From the NCBI RefSeq assembly GCF_000800255.1, contig NZ_CP009747.1, positions 1,116,001 to 1,180,000 on the forward strand: a stretch of 64,000 nucleotides of DNA. The letters are read 5' to 3'. Made by a program: the position numbers and the translations under genes. Source of the stretch: Pseudomonas parafulva. GTDB taxonomy: Bacteria > Pseudomonadota > Gammaproteobacteria > Pseudomonadales > Pseudomonadaceae. The notes below the pieces were generated by a model that worked only from the letters and a program-made list of their open reading frames with translations, was not told the DNA's origin and did no database searches. Shown one piece after another: positions 1-9,336 of this stretch. Position 1 is the first letter of the stretch. Each line of letters begins with the position of its first letter.

Positions 1-1
1 C

Positions 2-490
2 ATCGGCGCGCTGCGCGGACCGCTGCATGGCGGCGCCAACGAGGCGGCCATGGAGCTGATCGAGCGCTTCCAAAGTCCGCAGGAGGCCAGCGCCGAACTG
101 CTGCGCATGCTTGAGCGCAAGGACAAGATCATGGGCTTCGGCCATGCGATCTACAAGGAGTCCGATCCGCGCAACGAGGTGATCAAGGGCTGGTCGAAAC
201 AGCTCGCCGACGAGGTGGGTGATACCGTGCTCTACCCAGTCTCCGAAGCCATCGACAAGACCATGTGGGAGCAGAAGCGGCTTTTCCCCAACGCCGATTT
301 CTACCATGCCTCGGCGTATCACTTCATGGGCATCCCGACCAAGCTGTTCACACCGATCTTCGTCTGTTCGCGGCTGACCGGCTGGGCCGCGCATGTCTTC
401 GAGCAACGGGCAAACAACCGCATCATTCGACCCAGTGCCGAATACACCGGTGTCGAGCAGCGTCAGTTCGTGCCGATCGATCGGCGCTGA
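2..490 (+). CDS. prpC: 2-methylcitrate synthase, C-terminal part (5' end outside window)
   Basis: The frame is open from base 2 and ends with TGA at 488-490, so only about the last 162 residues are present. The visible part has citrate-synthase-family signatures: a HGGAN motif near the window edge, FGHAIYK, and the GxPTKLFTPIF segment. PrpC condenses propionyl-CoA with oxaloacetate to 2-methylcitrate, the first step of the 2-methylcitrate cycle. Ordinary citrate synthase is the alternative, but the following acnD and prpF make PrpC much more likely. About 170 bp containing a REP pair separate it from acnD. Confidence 0.93.
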   Translation: MGALRGPLHGGANEAAMELIERFQSPQEASAELLRMLERKDKIMGFGHAIYKESDPRNEVIKGWSKQLADEVGDTVLYPVSEAIDKTMWEQKRLFPNADFYHASAYHFMGIPTKLFTPIFVCSRLTGWAAHVFEQRANNRIIRPSAEYTGVEQRQFVPIDRR

Positions 491-503
491 CTCACCGGTC
501 GTG

Positions 504-604
504 GGGCTGCATTGCAGCCCTGTTGCGATCCAAGACCGCTCCCGCAGGGGCGGCGCTGTACCTGTGGGAAGCGGCCTTGGGTCGCGAAAGGGCCGCGCAG
601 CGGC
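504..604. repeat. REP pair (inverted, BIME-like) of the P. putida type
   Basis: Two REP-like arms face each other. The left arm at 525-548 (GCGATCCAAGACCGCTCC...) is the near reverse complement of 561-585 (...GGAAGCGGCCTTGGGTCGC). Each arm is flanked on its outside by a small hairpin: GGGCTGC/GCAGCCC at 504-520 and GCCGC/GCGGC at 592-604. The unit fills most of the prpC-acnD gap. Such elements are common between P. putida genes; here it could form a stem-loop in the prpC-acnD transcript. Confidence 0.8.
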
Positions 605-660
605 TCCCGATGCCCGGCAATGCTCCTGCTACCGATCACCGTGACGAGCCTGATAACGAC

Positions 661-3249
661 ATGAACAGCGCATACCGCAAACTCCTGCCAGGCACCGGCC
701 TGGATTATTTCGACGCTCGCCAGGCGGTCGAGGCGATCACGCCCGGCGCCTACGACCGTCTTCCCTACACCTCGCGCGTACTGGCCGAAAACCTGGTGCG
801 CCGCTGCGACCCCGCGACGCTGAACGCCTCGCTGGCGCAGTTGATCGAGCGCAAGCGCGACCTCGATTTTCCCTGGTACCCGGCACGTGTGGTGTGCCAC
901 GACATTCTTGGCCAGACTGCATTGGTAGACCTGGCTGGCCTGCGCGACGCCATCGCCGACATGGGCGGCGATCCTGCACAGGTCAACCCGGTGGTGCCGG
1001 TGCAACTGATCGTCGACCACTCGCTGGCCGTGGAGTGCGGCGGCTTCGATCCGCAAGCGTTCGAAAAGAACCGCGCCATCGAGGATCGGCGCAACGAAGA
1101 TCGTTTCCATTTCATCAACTGGACCAAGCAGGCGTTCAAGAACGTCGATGTGATCCAGCCGGGCAACGGCATCATGCATCAGATCAACCTGGAGAAGATG
1201 TCGCCGGTCATTCAAAGCGACCATGGCGTGGCGTTCCCGGACACCTGTGTCGGTACCGACAGCCATACCCCGCATGTCGATGCCCTGGGGGTGATCGCGA
1301 TCGGTGTGGGCGGTCTCGAAGCCGAGAACGTGATGCTGGGGCGTGCGTCGTGGATGCGCCTGCCGGAAATCGTCGGCGTTGAGCTCACCGGCAAGCTCGA
1401 CCCAGGCATCACCGCCACCGACCTGGTGCTCGCGCTGACCGAGTTCCTGCGCAAGCAGAAAGTGGTCGGCGCCTACCTCGAGTTCCACGGCGTCGGTGCC
1501 CAGGCGCTGACCTTGGGCGACCGCGCGACCATCTCCAACATGGCGCCTGAGTACGGTGCCACGGCGGCCATGTTCGCCATCGACCAGCAGACCCTCGACT
1601 ACCTGCGTCTGACCGGGCGTGAGGATCGCCAAGTGCAGTTGGTGGAGACTTACGCCAAGGTCGCCGGCCTGTGGGCCGACAGCCTGGCCAAGGCCGAGTA
1701 CGAGCGCACCCTGAGCTTCGATCTGTCGAGCGTGGTGCGCAACATGGCCGGTCCGTCCAACCCGCATGCCCGCGTGGCCACACGCGACCTGGCAGCCAAG
1801 GGCATCGCGGGGGCGTGGGAAGACGTGCCGGGACAGATGCCCGATGGGGCGGTGATCATCGCGGCCATCACCAGTTGCACCAACACCAGCAATCCGCGCA
1901 ACGTCATCGCCGCCGGTCTGTTGGCGCGCAACGCCAACCGCCTCGGACTGACACGCAAGCCGTGGGTGAAGTCGTCTCTGGCGCCGGGTTCCAAGGCGGT
2001 CCAGTTGTACCTCAAGGAGGCGGGCCTGGAGCAGGAACTGGAACAGTTGGGCTTTGGCATCGTCGCTTTCGCCTGCACCACCTGCAACGGCATGTCCGGC
2101 GCACTGGACCCGGCGATCCAGCAAGAGATCATCGACCGTGACCTGTACGCCACTGCCGTGCTATCGGGCAATCGCAATTTCGACGGACGCATCCATCCCT
2201 ACGCCAAGCAAGCGTTCCTGGCCTCGCCACCGCTGGTGGTGGCCTACGCCATTGCCGGGACCATCCGCTTCGATATCGAGAAGGATGTACTCGGCGTCGT
2301 CGACGGTCAGCAGATCCGCCTGATGGACCTGTGGCCGAGCGATGAGGAGATCGACGCCGTGGTGCGCGCCTCGGTCAAGCCTGAGCAGTTCCGTCAGGTG
2401 TACATCCCCATGTTCACCATCGAGGAGGACACCGGGCCGAAGGTTGCGCCGCTGTACGACTGGCGCCCGATGAGCACCTACATCCGTCGCCCGCCTTACT
2501 GGGAGGGGGCCCTGGCCGGTGAGCGCAGCCTGCGCGGCATGCGGCCGCTGGCGGTGTTGCCGGACAACATCACCACCGATCACCTGTCGCCCTCCAACGC
2601 CATCATGCTCGACAGCGCTGCCGGCGAGTACCTGGCCAAGATGGGCTTGCCGGAGGAGGACTTCAACTCCTACGCCACGCACCGCGGCGATCACCTGACG
2701 GCTCAGCGCGCCACCTTCGCCAACCCGAAGTTGTTCAATGAAATGGTGCGCAGCGAAGACGGGAGCGTGAGGCAGGGTTCGCTGGCGCGCATCGAGCCGG
2801 AAGGCAAGGTGACGCGCATGTGGGAAGCGATCGAGACCTACATGCAGCGCAAGCAGCCACTGATCATTGTGGCCGGTGCCGATTATGGCCAAGGCTCCTC
2901 GCGCGACTGGGCTGCCAAAGGCGTGCGCCTGGCGGGGGTCGAAGCCATCGTTGCCGAGGGCTTCGAGCGTATTCACCGCACCAACCTGATCGGCATGGGT
3001 GTGTTGCCGTTAGAGTTCCATCCTGGAACCACGCGCCTGACCTTGGCTTTGGACGGCAGTGAAACCTATGACGTGCTTGGCGCGCGTACACCGCGCGCGA
3101 CCTTGACCTTGGTGGTCAACCGACGCGATGGCGAGCGCCTGGAAGTGCCGGTTACCTGTCGACTGGACACCGCCGAGGAAGTGTCGATCTATGAAGCCGG
3201 TGGCGTATTGCAGCGCTTTGCCCAGGACTTCCTGGAAGGCAAGGCCTAA
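661..3249 (+). CDS. acnD: Fe/S-dependent 2-methylisocitrate (2-methylcitrate) dehydratase AcnD
   Basis: This 862-residue aconitase-family protein dehydrates 2-methylcitrate to 2-methyl-cis-aconitate (trans/cis form) in propionate catabolism. The cluster-ligating cysteines are visible as C406 (ITSCTNTSNP) and C472/C475 (FACTTCNG). A C-terminal swivel domain contains the GADYGQGSSRDWA segment. Length matches AcnD rather than AcnB. The frame stays open upstream to 265, but ATG 661 gives the family N-terminus (MNSAYRKLLPGTGLDYFDAR) and the upstream part overlaps prpC. prpF follows after 34 bp, as expected since AcnD needs PrpF. AcnA is the alternative; the context argues against it. Confidence 0.95.
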   Translation: MNSAYRKLLPGTGLDYFDARQAVEAITPGAYDRLPYTSRVLAENLVRRCDPATLNASLAQLIERKRDLDFPWYPARVVCHDILGQTALVDLAGLRDAIADMGGDPAQVNPVVPVQLIVDHSLAVECGGFDPQAFEKNRAIEDRRNEDRFHFINWTKQAFKNVDVIQPGNGIMHQINLEKMSPVIQSDHGVAFPDTCVGTDSHTPHVDALGVIAIGVGGLEAENVMLGRASWMRLPEIVGVELTGKLDPGITATDLVLALTEFLRKQKVVGAYLEFHGVGAQALTLGDRATISNMAPEYGATAAMFAIDQQTLDYLRLTGREDRQVQLVETYAKVAGLWADSLAKAEYERTLSFDLSSVVRNMAGPSNPHARVATRDLAAKGIAGAWEDVPGQMPDGAVIIAAITSCTNTSNPRNVIAAGLLARNANRLGLTRKPWVKSSLAPGSKAVQLYLKEAGLEQELEQLGFGIVAFACTTCNGMSGALDPAIQQEIIDRDLYATAVLSGNRNFDGRIHPYAKQAFLASPPLVVAYAIAGTIRFDIEKDVLGVVDGQQIRLMDLWPSDEEIDAVVRASVKPEQFRQVYIPMFTIEEDTGPKVAPLYDWRPMSTYIRRPPYWEGALAGERSLRGMRPLAVLPDNITTDHLSPSNAIMLDSAAGEYLAKMGLPEEDFNSYATHRGDHLTAQRATFANPKLFNEMVRSEDGSVRQGSLARIEPEGKVTRMWEAIETYMQRKQPLIIVAGADYGQGSSRDWAAKGVRLAGVEAIVAEGFERIHRTNLIGMGVLPLEFHPGTTRLTLALDGSETYDVLGARTPRATLTLVVNRRDGERLEVPVTCRLDTAEEVSIYEAGGVLQRFAQDFLEGKA

Positions 3250-3283
3250 CCCACCTCTAGCCCCTGTAGGAGGGGAATCGGAC

Positions 3284-4477
3284 ATGACACATGCAGCGCA
3301 AATCAAAATCGCCGCCACCTACATGCGGGGCGGCACCAGCAAGGGCGTGTTCTTCCGTCTGCAGGATCTTCCCGAGCGTGCTCAGGTGCCTGGGCCTGCG
3401 CGCGACGCCTTGCTGTTGCGGGTCATCGGCAGCCCCGACCCGTACGCCAAGCAGATCGATGGTATGGGCGGCGCGACCTCGAGTACCAGCAAGACCGTGA
3501 TTCTTTCGCCAAGCACACGCCCCGATCACGATGTCGACTATCTGTTCGGTCAGGTGGCCATCGACAAGGCTTTCGTCGATTGGAGCGGCAACTGCGGCAA
3601 CCTGTCGGCGGCGGTCGGCTCGTTCGCCATCGCCAGCGGTTTGGTGGACTCGACACGTGTACCGCATGACGGCGTCGCCACTGTACGGATCTGGCAGGCC
3701 AATATCGGCAAGACCATCATCGCCCATGTGCCGATCAGTGCAGGGCAGGTGCAGGAAACGGGTGATTTCGAGCTGGACGGCGTGACCTTTCCCGCAGCCG
3801 AAGTGCAGTTGGCGTTTCTCGATCCCGCCGCGGATGAAGAAGGTGAGGGGGGCGGGGCGATGTTTCCCACGGGTAATCTGATCGACGACCTGGAGGTGCC
3901 CGGCATAGGAACCTTCAAGGCGACGCTGATCAACGCCGGGATCCCGACCATCTTCGTCAACGCCGCAGACCTTGGCTATACCGGTACCGAGCTTCAGGAA
4001 GCGATCAATGGCGATGCCGAGGCGCTAGCGCGTTTCGAGACGATCCGTGCCCAGGGGGCGGTGCGCATGGGACTGATCGACCACATCGAGCAAGCGGCCG
4101 GTCGCCAGCACACGCCAAAGGTCGCCTTCGTGGCGCCCGCCACCGGGTACAACGCTTCCAGCGGCAAGGCAGTGGCTGCCAGCGATATCGACCTGGTGGT
4201 GCGGGCGCTGTCGATGGGCAAGCTGCATCACGCGATGATGGGCACCGCTGCGGTGGCCATTGGCACCGCTGCTGCGATCCCAGGCACGCTGGTCAATCTG
4301 GCTGCCGGCGGTGGCGAGCGCAGTGCCGTCCGTTTCGGGCATCCCTCCGGCACCTTGCGGGTCGGGGCCGAAGCGCATCAGGTCAATGGTCAATGGACGG
4401 TGACCAAGGCCATCATGAGCCGCAGTGCGCGGGTGCTGATGGAAGGGTGGGTGCGGGTCCCGGGAGATAGTTTCTAG
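3284..4477 (+). CDS. prpF: 2-methylaconitate cis-trans isomerase PrpF
   Basis: A 397-residue member of the PrpF/diaminopimelate-epimerase-like fold family. PrpF isomerises the AcnD product so the 2-methylcitrate cycle can proceed to 2-methylisocitrate. The N-terminal MRGGTSKGVFF segment and the DWSGNCGNLSAAVG motif are family hallmarks. A strong ribosome binding site (AGGAGGGG, about 3268-3275) sits 8-10 bases before ATG 3284; the frame is open upstream but overlaps acnD. It is the last gene of the prp transcript, which ends at the terminator at 4545-4574. Confidence 0.95.
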   Translation: MTHAAQIKIAATYMRGGTSKGVFFRLQDLPERAQVPGPARDALLLRVIGSPDPYAKQIDGMGGATSSTSKTVILSPSTRPDHDVDYLFGQVAIDKAFVDWSGNCGNLSAAVGSFAIASGLVDSTRVPHDGVATVRIWQANIGKTIIAHVPISAGQVQETGDFELDGVTFPAAEVQLAFLDPAADEEGEGGGAMFPTGNLIDDLEVPGIGTFKATLINAGIPTIFVNAADLGYTGTELQEAINGDAEALARFETIRAQGAVRMGLIDHIEQAAGRQHTPKVAFVAPATGYNASSGKAVAASDIDLVVRALSMGKLHHAMMGTAAVAIGTAAAIPGTLVNLAAGGGERSAVRFGHPSGTLRVGAEAHQVNGQWTVTKAIMSRSARVLMEGWVRVPGDSF

Positions 4478-4544
4478 GTCATCCAAGCGTCTAGTCCTGA
4501 AGGGAGGTCAAAAGGTGTAAACCTTCTTCAGGATGGGGCACACA

Positions 4545-4574
4545 AAAAAGCCCGGCACATTGGCCGGGCTTTTT
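4545..4574. terminator. Bidirectional rho-independent terminator between prpF and acnB
   Basis: A-tract, perfect 7-bp stem GCCCGGC (4550-4556) / GCCGGGC (4563-4569), 6-nt loop, T-tract. With A and T tracts on opposite sides it can stop both prpF (+) and acnB (-) transcripts, which converge here. Confidence 0.9.
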
Positions 4575-4607
4575 CTTGTCGCTTGCAGCTTCTAGCTTGC
4601 CGCTGCC

Positions 4608-7217
4608 TTACGCCTGAACCACCGGGATCTGGGCGTTGGCCGCTGCTTCGCGGAACTCGGCGATCTGGTCGAAGCTCAGGTAGCGGTAGACGTCGGCAGC
4701 CATGCTGTCGATGTCCTTGGCGTACTGCAGGTACTCCTCGACGGTCGGCAGTTTGCCGAGAATCGAGGCGACTGCCGCCAGCTCCGCCGACGCCAGATAG
4801 ACGTTGGTGGCATCGCCCAGACGGTTGGGGAAGTTGCGGGTCGAAGTGGACACCACGGTCGAGCCAGTCTGGACGCGTGCCTGGTTACCCATGCACAGCG
4901 AGCAACCTGGCATTTCCATGCGTGCGCCGGCCTTGCCGTAGATGCCGTAGTAGCCTTCCTCGGTCAACTGGTGCGCGTCCATCTTGGTGGGCGGCGCCAG
5001 CCACAGGCGAGTCGGGATACCGCCCTTGACCTTCTCCAGCAGCTTGCCGGCTGCGCGGAAGTGACCGATGTTGGTCATGCACGAGCCAATGAACACCTCG
5101 TCGATCTTCTCGCCCTGGACCTGCGACAGCAGGCGAGCGTCGTCCGGGTCGTTCGGCGCGCAGAGCACGGGCTCCTTGACGTCAGCCAGGTCGATTTCGA
5201 TGATTTCAGCGTATTCGGCGTCGGCGTCGGCCGAGAGCAGTTGTGGATTGGCCAACCAGGCCTCCATGGCCTGCGCGCGGCGCTCCATGGTGCGTGCATC
5301 ACCGTAGCCTTCGCTGATCATCCAGCGCAGCAGGGTGATGTTCGACTGCAGGTACTCGGCGATGGCCTTTTCCGGCAGCTTGATGGTGCAACCCGCCGCC
5401 GAGCGCTCGGCCGACGCATCGGACAGCTCGAAGGCCTGCTCGACGGTCAGTTCGTCCAAGCCCTCGATCTCCAGGATGCGACCGGAGAAGGCGTTTTTCT
5501 TGCCCTTCTTCTCGACGGTCAGCAGACCCTGCTGGATGGCGTAGTAAGGGATGGCATGGACCAGGTCACGCAGGGTGATGCCGGGTTGCAGCTTGCCCTT
5601 GAAACGCACCAGGACCGACTCCGGCATGTCCAGCGGCATGACGCCGGTGGCAGCGGCGAAGGCGACCAGGCCGGAACCGGCCGGGAACGAAATGCCGATC
5701 GGGAAGCGGGTGTGCGAGTCGCCGCCGGTGCCGACGGTGTCAGGCAGCAGCATGCGGTTCAGCCAGCTGTGGATGATGCCGTCGCCTGGACGCAGGGACA
5801 CGCCGCCACGGGTGCGGATGAAGTCCGGCAGGGTGTGGTGGGTGGTGACGTCGATCGGCTTTGGATAAGCAGCGGTGTGGCAGAACGACTGCATGACCAG
5901 ATCGGCGGAGAAGCCCAGGCAAGCCAGGTCCTTCAGCTCGTCGCGGGTCATCGGGCCGGTGGTGTCCTGAGAGCCGACGGTGGTCATCTTCGGTTCGCAG
6001 TAAGCGCCCGGGCGAACGCCTTGGCCTTCGGCCAGGCCACAGGCGCGACCGACCATCTTCTGCGCCAGGGTGAAGCCCTTGCCGGTGTCGGCAGGCTGCT
6101 CGGCTTTCTTGAACAGGTCCGAGGGCCCGAGGTTGAGTTCGGCGCGCGCCTTCTCGGTCAGGCCGCGGCCGACGATCAGAGGGATACGGCCGCCAGCGCG
6201 GACTTCGTCGAGCAGCACTTCGGTCTTCAGTTCGAAGGTGGTGACCAGCTCACCGCTGTCGTGGCGCTTGACCTCGCCCTTGAATGGGTAAACGTCGATC
6301 ACGTCGCCCATGTTCAGGTTGGTGCAGTCGAATTCGATCGGCAGAGCGCCGGCGTCTTCCATGGTGTTGTAGAAGATCGGCGCGATCTTGGTGCCGAAGC
6401 AGAAGCCGCCAGCGCGCTTGTTCGGCACGTTGGGAATGTCGTCGCCGAAGAACCACAGCACGGAGTTGGTGGCCGATTTACGCGAGGAGCCGGTACCGAC
6501 CACGTCGCCGACGTACGCTACCGGATGGCCTTTGGCGCGGACCGCCTCGATTTGCTTGAGCGGGCCGACGGAGCCGGGTTGTTCTGGCTCGATGCCGTCA
6601 CGGGCCATCTTCAGCATGGCCAGGGCGTGCAGCGGGATGTCCGGGCGCGACCAGGCATCGGGCGCAGGAGACAGGTCGTCGGTGTTGGTTTCGCCAGGCA
6701 CCTTGAATACGGTCAGGGTGTACTTGTCGGCGATGGCCGGGCGCGAGGTGAACCACTCGCCAGCAGCCCAGGATTCCAGGACGGCCTTGGCGTGCACGTT
6801 ACCGGCCTTGGCTTTTTCCGCCACGTCGTGGAAGGCATCGAACATCAGCAGGGTGTGCTTGAGCTGTTCGGCCGCGACGGCGCCCAGTTCGGCGTCATCC
6901 AGCAGCGCGACCAGCGTTTCGATGTTGTAGCCGCCTTGCATGGTACCCAGCAGCTCGGTGGCGTGCTTGCGGTCGATCAGGGGCGATTTGGCTTCGCCTT
7001 TGGCGATCGCGGACAGAAACGCGGCCTTGACGTAGGCCGCTTCGTCGACGCCTGGCGGAACACGGTTGGTGATCAGGTCTACGAGGAAGGCTTCTTCGCC
7101 GGCCGGCGGGTTTTTCAGCAGCTCGACCAGGCCTGCAGTTTGTTCGGCGTTCAGCGGCTGGGGCACGATACCCAGGGCGGCACGCTCTTCGATGTGTTTG
7201 CGGTAGGCTTCAAGCAC
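4608..7217 (-). CDS. acnB: Aconitate hydratase B (bifunctional aconitase / 2-methylisocitrate dehydratase)
   Basis: Aconitase B interconverts citrate and isocitrate in the TCA cycle and can hydrate 2-methyl-cis-aconitate. The order is the B type: N-terminal HEAT-like and swivel domains first, cluster domain last. The three Fe-S cysteines are C713 (GSCMTN), C772 and C775 (CSLCMGN). I chose GTG 7217, giving 869 residues beginning [16 protein letters not shown], the usual AcnB length, with AGGG eight bases upstream. An ATG at 7232 with its own AGGGA would add five residues and cannot be excluded. It converges with prpF across a shared terminator. Its upstream region holds a nested inverted repeat. 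Confidence 0.96.
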   Translation of the reverse strand: MLEAYRKHIEERAALGIVPQPLNAEQTAGLVELLKNPPAGEEAFLVDLITNRVPPGVDEAAYVKAAFLSAIAKGEAKSPLIDRKHATELLGTMQGGYNIETLVALLDDAELGAVAAEQLKHTLLMFDAFHDVAEKAKAGNVHAKAVLESWAAGEWFTSRPAIADKYTLTVFKVPGETNTDDLSPAPDAWSRPDIPLHALAMLKMARDGIEPEQPGSVGPLKQIEAVRAKGHPVAYVGDVVGTGSSRKSATNSVLWFFGDDIPNVPNKRAGGFCFGTKIAPIFYNTMEDAGALPIEFDCTNLNMGDVIDVYPFKGEVKRHDSGELVTTFELKTEVLLDEVRAGGRIPLIVGRGLTEKARAELNLGPSDLFKKAEQPADTGKGFTLAQKMVGRACGLAEGQGVRPGAYCEPKMTTVGSQDTTGPMTRDELKDLACLGFSADLVMQSFCHTAAYPKPIDVTTHHTLPDFIRTRGGVSLRPGDGIIHSWLNRMLLPDTVGTGGDSHTRFPIGISFPAGSGLVAFAAATGVMPLDMPESVLVRFKGKLQPGITLRDLVHAIPYYAIQQGLLTVEKKGKKNAFSGRILEIEGLDELTVEQAFELSDASAERSAAGCTIKLPEKAIAEYLQSNITLLRWMISEGYGDARTMERRAQAMEAWLANPQLLSADADAEYAEIIEIDLADVKEPVLCAPNDPDDARLLSQVQGEKIDEVFIGSCMTNIGHFRAAGKLLEKVKGGIPTRLWLAPPTKMDAHQLTEEGYYGIYGKAGARMEMPGCSLCMGNQARVQTGSTVVSTSTRNFPNRLGDATNVYLASAELAAVASILGKLPTVEEYLQYAKDIDSMAADVYRYLSFDQIAEFREAAANAQIPVVQA

Positions 7218-7339
7218 AGTTATTACCCTCATCAGTGGTCCCTAAAGGGAGTCCGGGACGCTCATCCAGCATTCCCCACACCCATGCGCGGTTCACGGCT
7301 TTTTGAGCCGTCCAGCCAGGGTCGCAGAGAATCCTTACA

Positions 7340-7474
7340 GAAGCTGCTTTCAAAGTTTTACGCCTGTAGAACGGAAGGCTGATGAGGGGTTGGCGCGGCC
7401 ATGCAAGGGGCATGGTCCGGGCCAACGCCGTTCTACCGGATCAACTGTGCTCGTGACGCTTTGAAAACAGCTTC
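7340..7474. repeat. Nested inverted repeat upstream of acnB (possible leader structure)
   Basis: Within the 406-bp acnB / DUF1289 divergent gap, four pairs of arms nest around one centre: 7340-7355 with 7459-7474 (16 bp, one mismatch), 7366-7374 with 7428-7436 (GTAGAACGG/CCGTTCTAC, perfect), 7389-7394 with 7421-7426 (GTTGGC/GCCAAC), and 7399-7404 with 7410-7415 (CCATGC/GCATGG). The whole could fold into one long interrupted hairpin in RNA from either strand. It lies 120-260 bp upstream of the acnB start. Nothing else was recognised in the gap. Confidence 0.6.
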
Positions 7475-7623
7475 CAACGGACATGGTTGCCTTGAAAAGG
7501 CGGGATGATTCTACGGCAAAAAAAGGCGGAAGGTAAGTTGCCGTCGCTGACTTTAGCCCGTGACCCCGGTTAGACAAAGGGCTAACATGCCCGGGTGTGC
7601 CACCCCCAGATCATTGTTTTCTC

Positions 7624-8091
7624 ATGTCCAACCAGTCCATCAAAACGCCCTGTGTCGGTCTTTGCTCTACCGTGTATGGCGATACCGTCTGTCGGGGCTG
7701 CAAGCGTTTCCACCATGAAGTGATTCATTGGAACGGATATGACGAAGCGCAGAAGCGGGCTGTCTGGCAGCGACTGGAACAGTTGCTGGTGCAGGTCATG
7801 ATGGCCAAGCTGGAAATATTCGACAGCGACCTTCTGCGCCAGCAACTGGAGCAGCGCTCGATTCGCTTTGTGCCGCAACAGTCGGTGTATTGCTGGGCCT
7901 ACCAATTGATCGCTCGCGGTGCCCGCATGATCCGTGATCTGGACGCCTATGGCATGGCCCTGCTGCCTGAGTTCCGCGAATGGGAGCTGCCCCAGTTGCG
8001 CGACGCTATCGACCGCGAGTTCTTCCTGCTGTCCGAAGCGCATTACGATCGTTACATAGCCCCCGCCTTCCTCAAACAGACGCAGGGGTAG
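7624..8091 (+). CDS. DUF1289 family Cys-rich protein
   Basis: 155 residues. The N-terminus has the DUF1289 pattern of four cysteines (C10, C14, C23, C26, as TPCVGLC...CRGC) followed by an aromatic-rich W/Y segment, suggesting a small metal-binding knuckle. The rest is helical and has no motif I recognise. ATG 7624 matches the family N-terminus; an in-frame extension to 7597 adds nine atypical residues. Function is unknown; the family is often annotated as a possible Fe-S or zinc protein, but nothing here proves a ligand. Confidence 0.8.
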   Translation: MSNQSIKTPCVGLCSTVYGDTVCRGCKRFHHEVIHWNGYDEAQKRAVWQRLEQLLVQVMMAKLEIFDSDLLRQQLEQRSIRFVPQQSVYCWAYQLIARGARMIRDLDAYGMALLPEFREWELPQLRDAIDREFFLLSEAHYDRYIAPAFLKQTQG

Positions 8092-8159
8092 CGATTTCTA
8101 CCTGCCTGACGCTGCACACAACCGCCAGGGTAGTGCCTCATTTCGAGGAGGCACCTGTC

Positions 8160-8918
8160 ATGGATTCATTGAAATTCGAGCCACTGATCAGTTTCACCGC
8201 CCGCTGCCAGTGGCAATTGGACGAGGCGCCAATGCATCCTGGGCAGTGGGACGAAGACAGCGATTTGCTGCGCCCCTTCTGGGTCGAATTCGATGATTGG
8301 AATGGCAACGATGGCTGGTTGATTACCAGCACCGACTACAGCGAAGAGATGATCCAATCATTTCTGATCGACCAGTTGCTGGGCCCCCAGGCACGGCAGC
8401 GGCGTTTCTGCGACAGTTTCTGGTTCGGCGTGTATCGCCACGCCACCGGCTTTTTCTATGAGGTCCGGCCCGCCTACGAGGGAGACAATGTGGACTCGTG
8501 GCCACTCTTGGACTACTGGCTGAATGTCAGTCGCAACGGCTACCTGGGCTTCTACACGGCCCGCTCACCGGCGGGAAAGTGTGTGACCGAGCAGGCTCGC
8601 CTGGAAGTGCGTGATCCCTTTGGTGTTCGTGCCGGGATGACACTGCCGATCGACCCACCGTTCGAGATCGCCACCCCTCTCTACACGCTCACCTGCTCAC
8701 GTGGAACACCTTTGTGGCATGTCCCCGAACTCGATCCTTCGGACTTGGAGGCTGGCGACGTGCTGACCAACCTGACGCTTCACAGTCCGTGGGGGCGACG
8801 CGTCAGGCGGGTTGCGGAAGATGTCGCCTACCTCAACGATCACCAAGGCACGAGCGGACGCTTCAGTTTGGTGATTCAGAACCCCTGTGTGCCCCCTCAC
8901 CCCAAACCCAAGGCCTGA
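8160..8918 (+). CDS. Conserved hypothetical protein, 252 aa
   Basis: Start at ATG 8160 has a strong GAGGAGG ribosome binding site at 8145-8151. The protein is soluble, rich in Trp, Asp and aromatic residues (for example WVEFDDWNGNDGW), with no signal peptide or membrane segment. I do not recognise a domain. It ends only 8 bases from the convergent queD stop. Clean start signal and ordinary composition indicate a real gene. Confidence 0.7.
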   Translation: MDSLKFEPLISFTARCQWQLDEAPMHPGQWDEDSDLLRPFWVEFDDWNGNDGWLITSTDYSEEMIQSFLIDQLLGPQARQRRFCDSFWFGVYRHATGFFYEVRPAYEGDNVDSWPLLDYWLNVSRNGYLGFYTARSPAGKCVTEQARLEVRDPFGVRAGMTLPIDPPFEIATPLYTLTCSRGTPLWHVPELDPSDLEAGDVLTNLTLHSPWGRRVRRVAEDVAYLNDHQGTSGRFSLVIQNPCVPPHPKPKA

Positions 8919-8926
8919 CAGCAGGC

Positions 8927-9283
8927 TCAGTCGCCGGTGTACTCACAGCCGCTGGTGCAGGTCTCGTGGATGCGCACCTTGGACAGCTCCGGCAGCAACG
9001 GCTTGACCTGCTCCCAGATCCACTTGGCGATCACTTCGCTGGTGGGGTTCTCCAGGCCGGGAATGTCGTTCAGGTAGTTGTGGTCGAGGCGTTCGTAGAT
9101 GGGTTTGAAGATCGCCTTGACCTCTGCGAAGTCGCGGATCCAGCCGGTATGCGGGTCGAGTGGTCCGGTCAGGTGCAACGCGACCTTGAACGAATGGCCA
9201 TGCAGGCGTCCGCACTTGTGGCCGGCGGGAACGTTGGGCAGGCGGTGGGCGGACTCGAAGGTGAACTCTTTGAAAATTTCCAC
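8927..9283 (-). CDS. queD: 6-carboxy-5,6,7,8-tetrahydropterin synthase QueD
   Basis: 118 residues, standard family length. QueD converts 7,8-dihydroneopterin triphosphate to 6-carboxytetrahydropterin in the queuosine/preQ0 pathway. Zinc ligands H13, H28 and H30 (SAHRL, LHGHS) and catalytic C24 are present, with the C-terminal [10 protein letters not shown] segment. GTG 9283 gives the standard N-terminus ([15 protein letters not shown]); an open extension to 9331 adds 16 unlikely residues. Confidence 0.95.
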   Translation of the reverse strand: MEIFKEFTFESAHRLPNVPAGHKCGRLHGHSFKVALHLTGPLDPHTGWIRDFAEVKAIFKPIYERLDHNYLNDIPGLENPTSEVIAKWIWEQVKPLLPELSKVRIHETCTSGCEYTGD

Positions 9284-9336
9284 GCTGGCAGAACTCTGTG
9301 TGAATCGACAATGCGCGCAGTCTACCAGCATGCTTC

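Noticed and set aside
4971..7382. 803-codon open frame on the + strand opposite acnB
   Set aside because: It is antisense to acnB in a high-GC region where stop codons are rare; composition is odd (Q/H/R/V-rich), no domain is recognised, and it runs past the acnB start. Same reasoning for the 553-codon frame at 463-2124 (-) opposite acnD.
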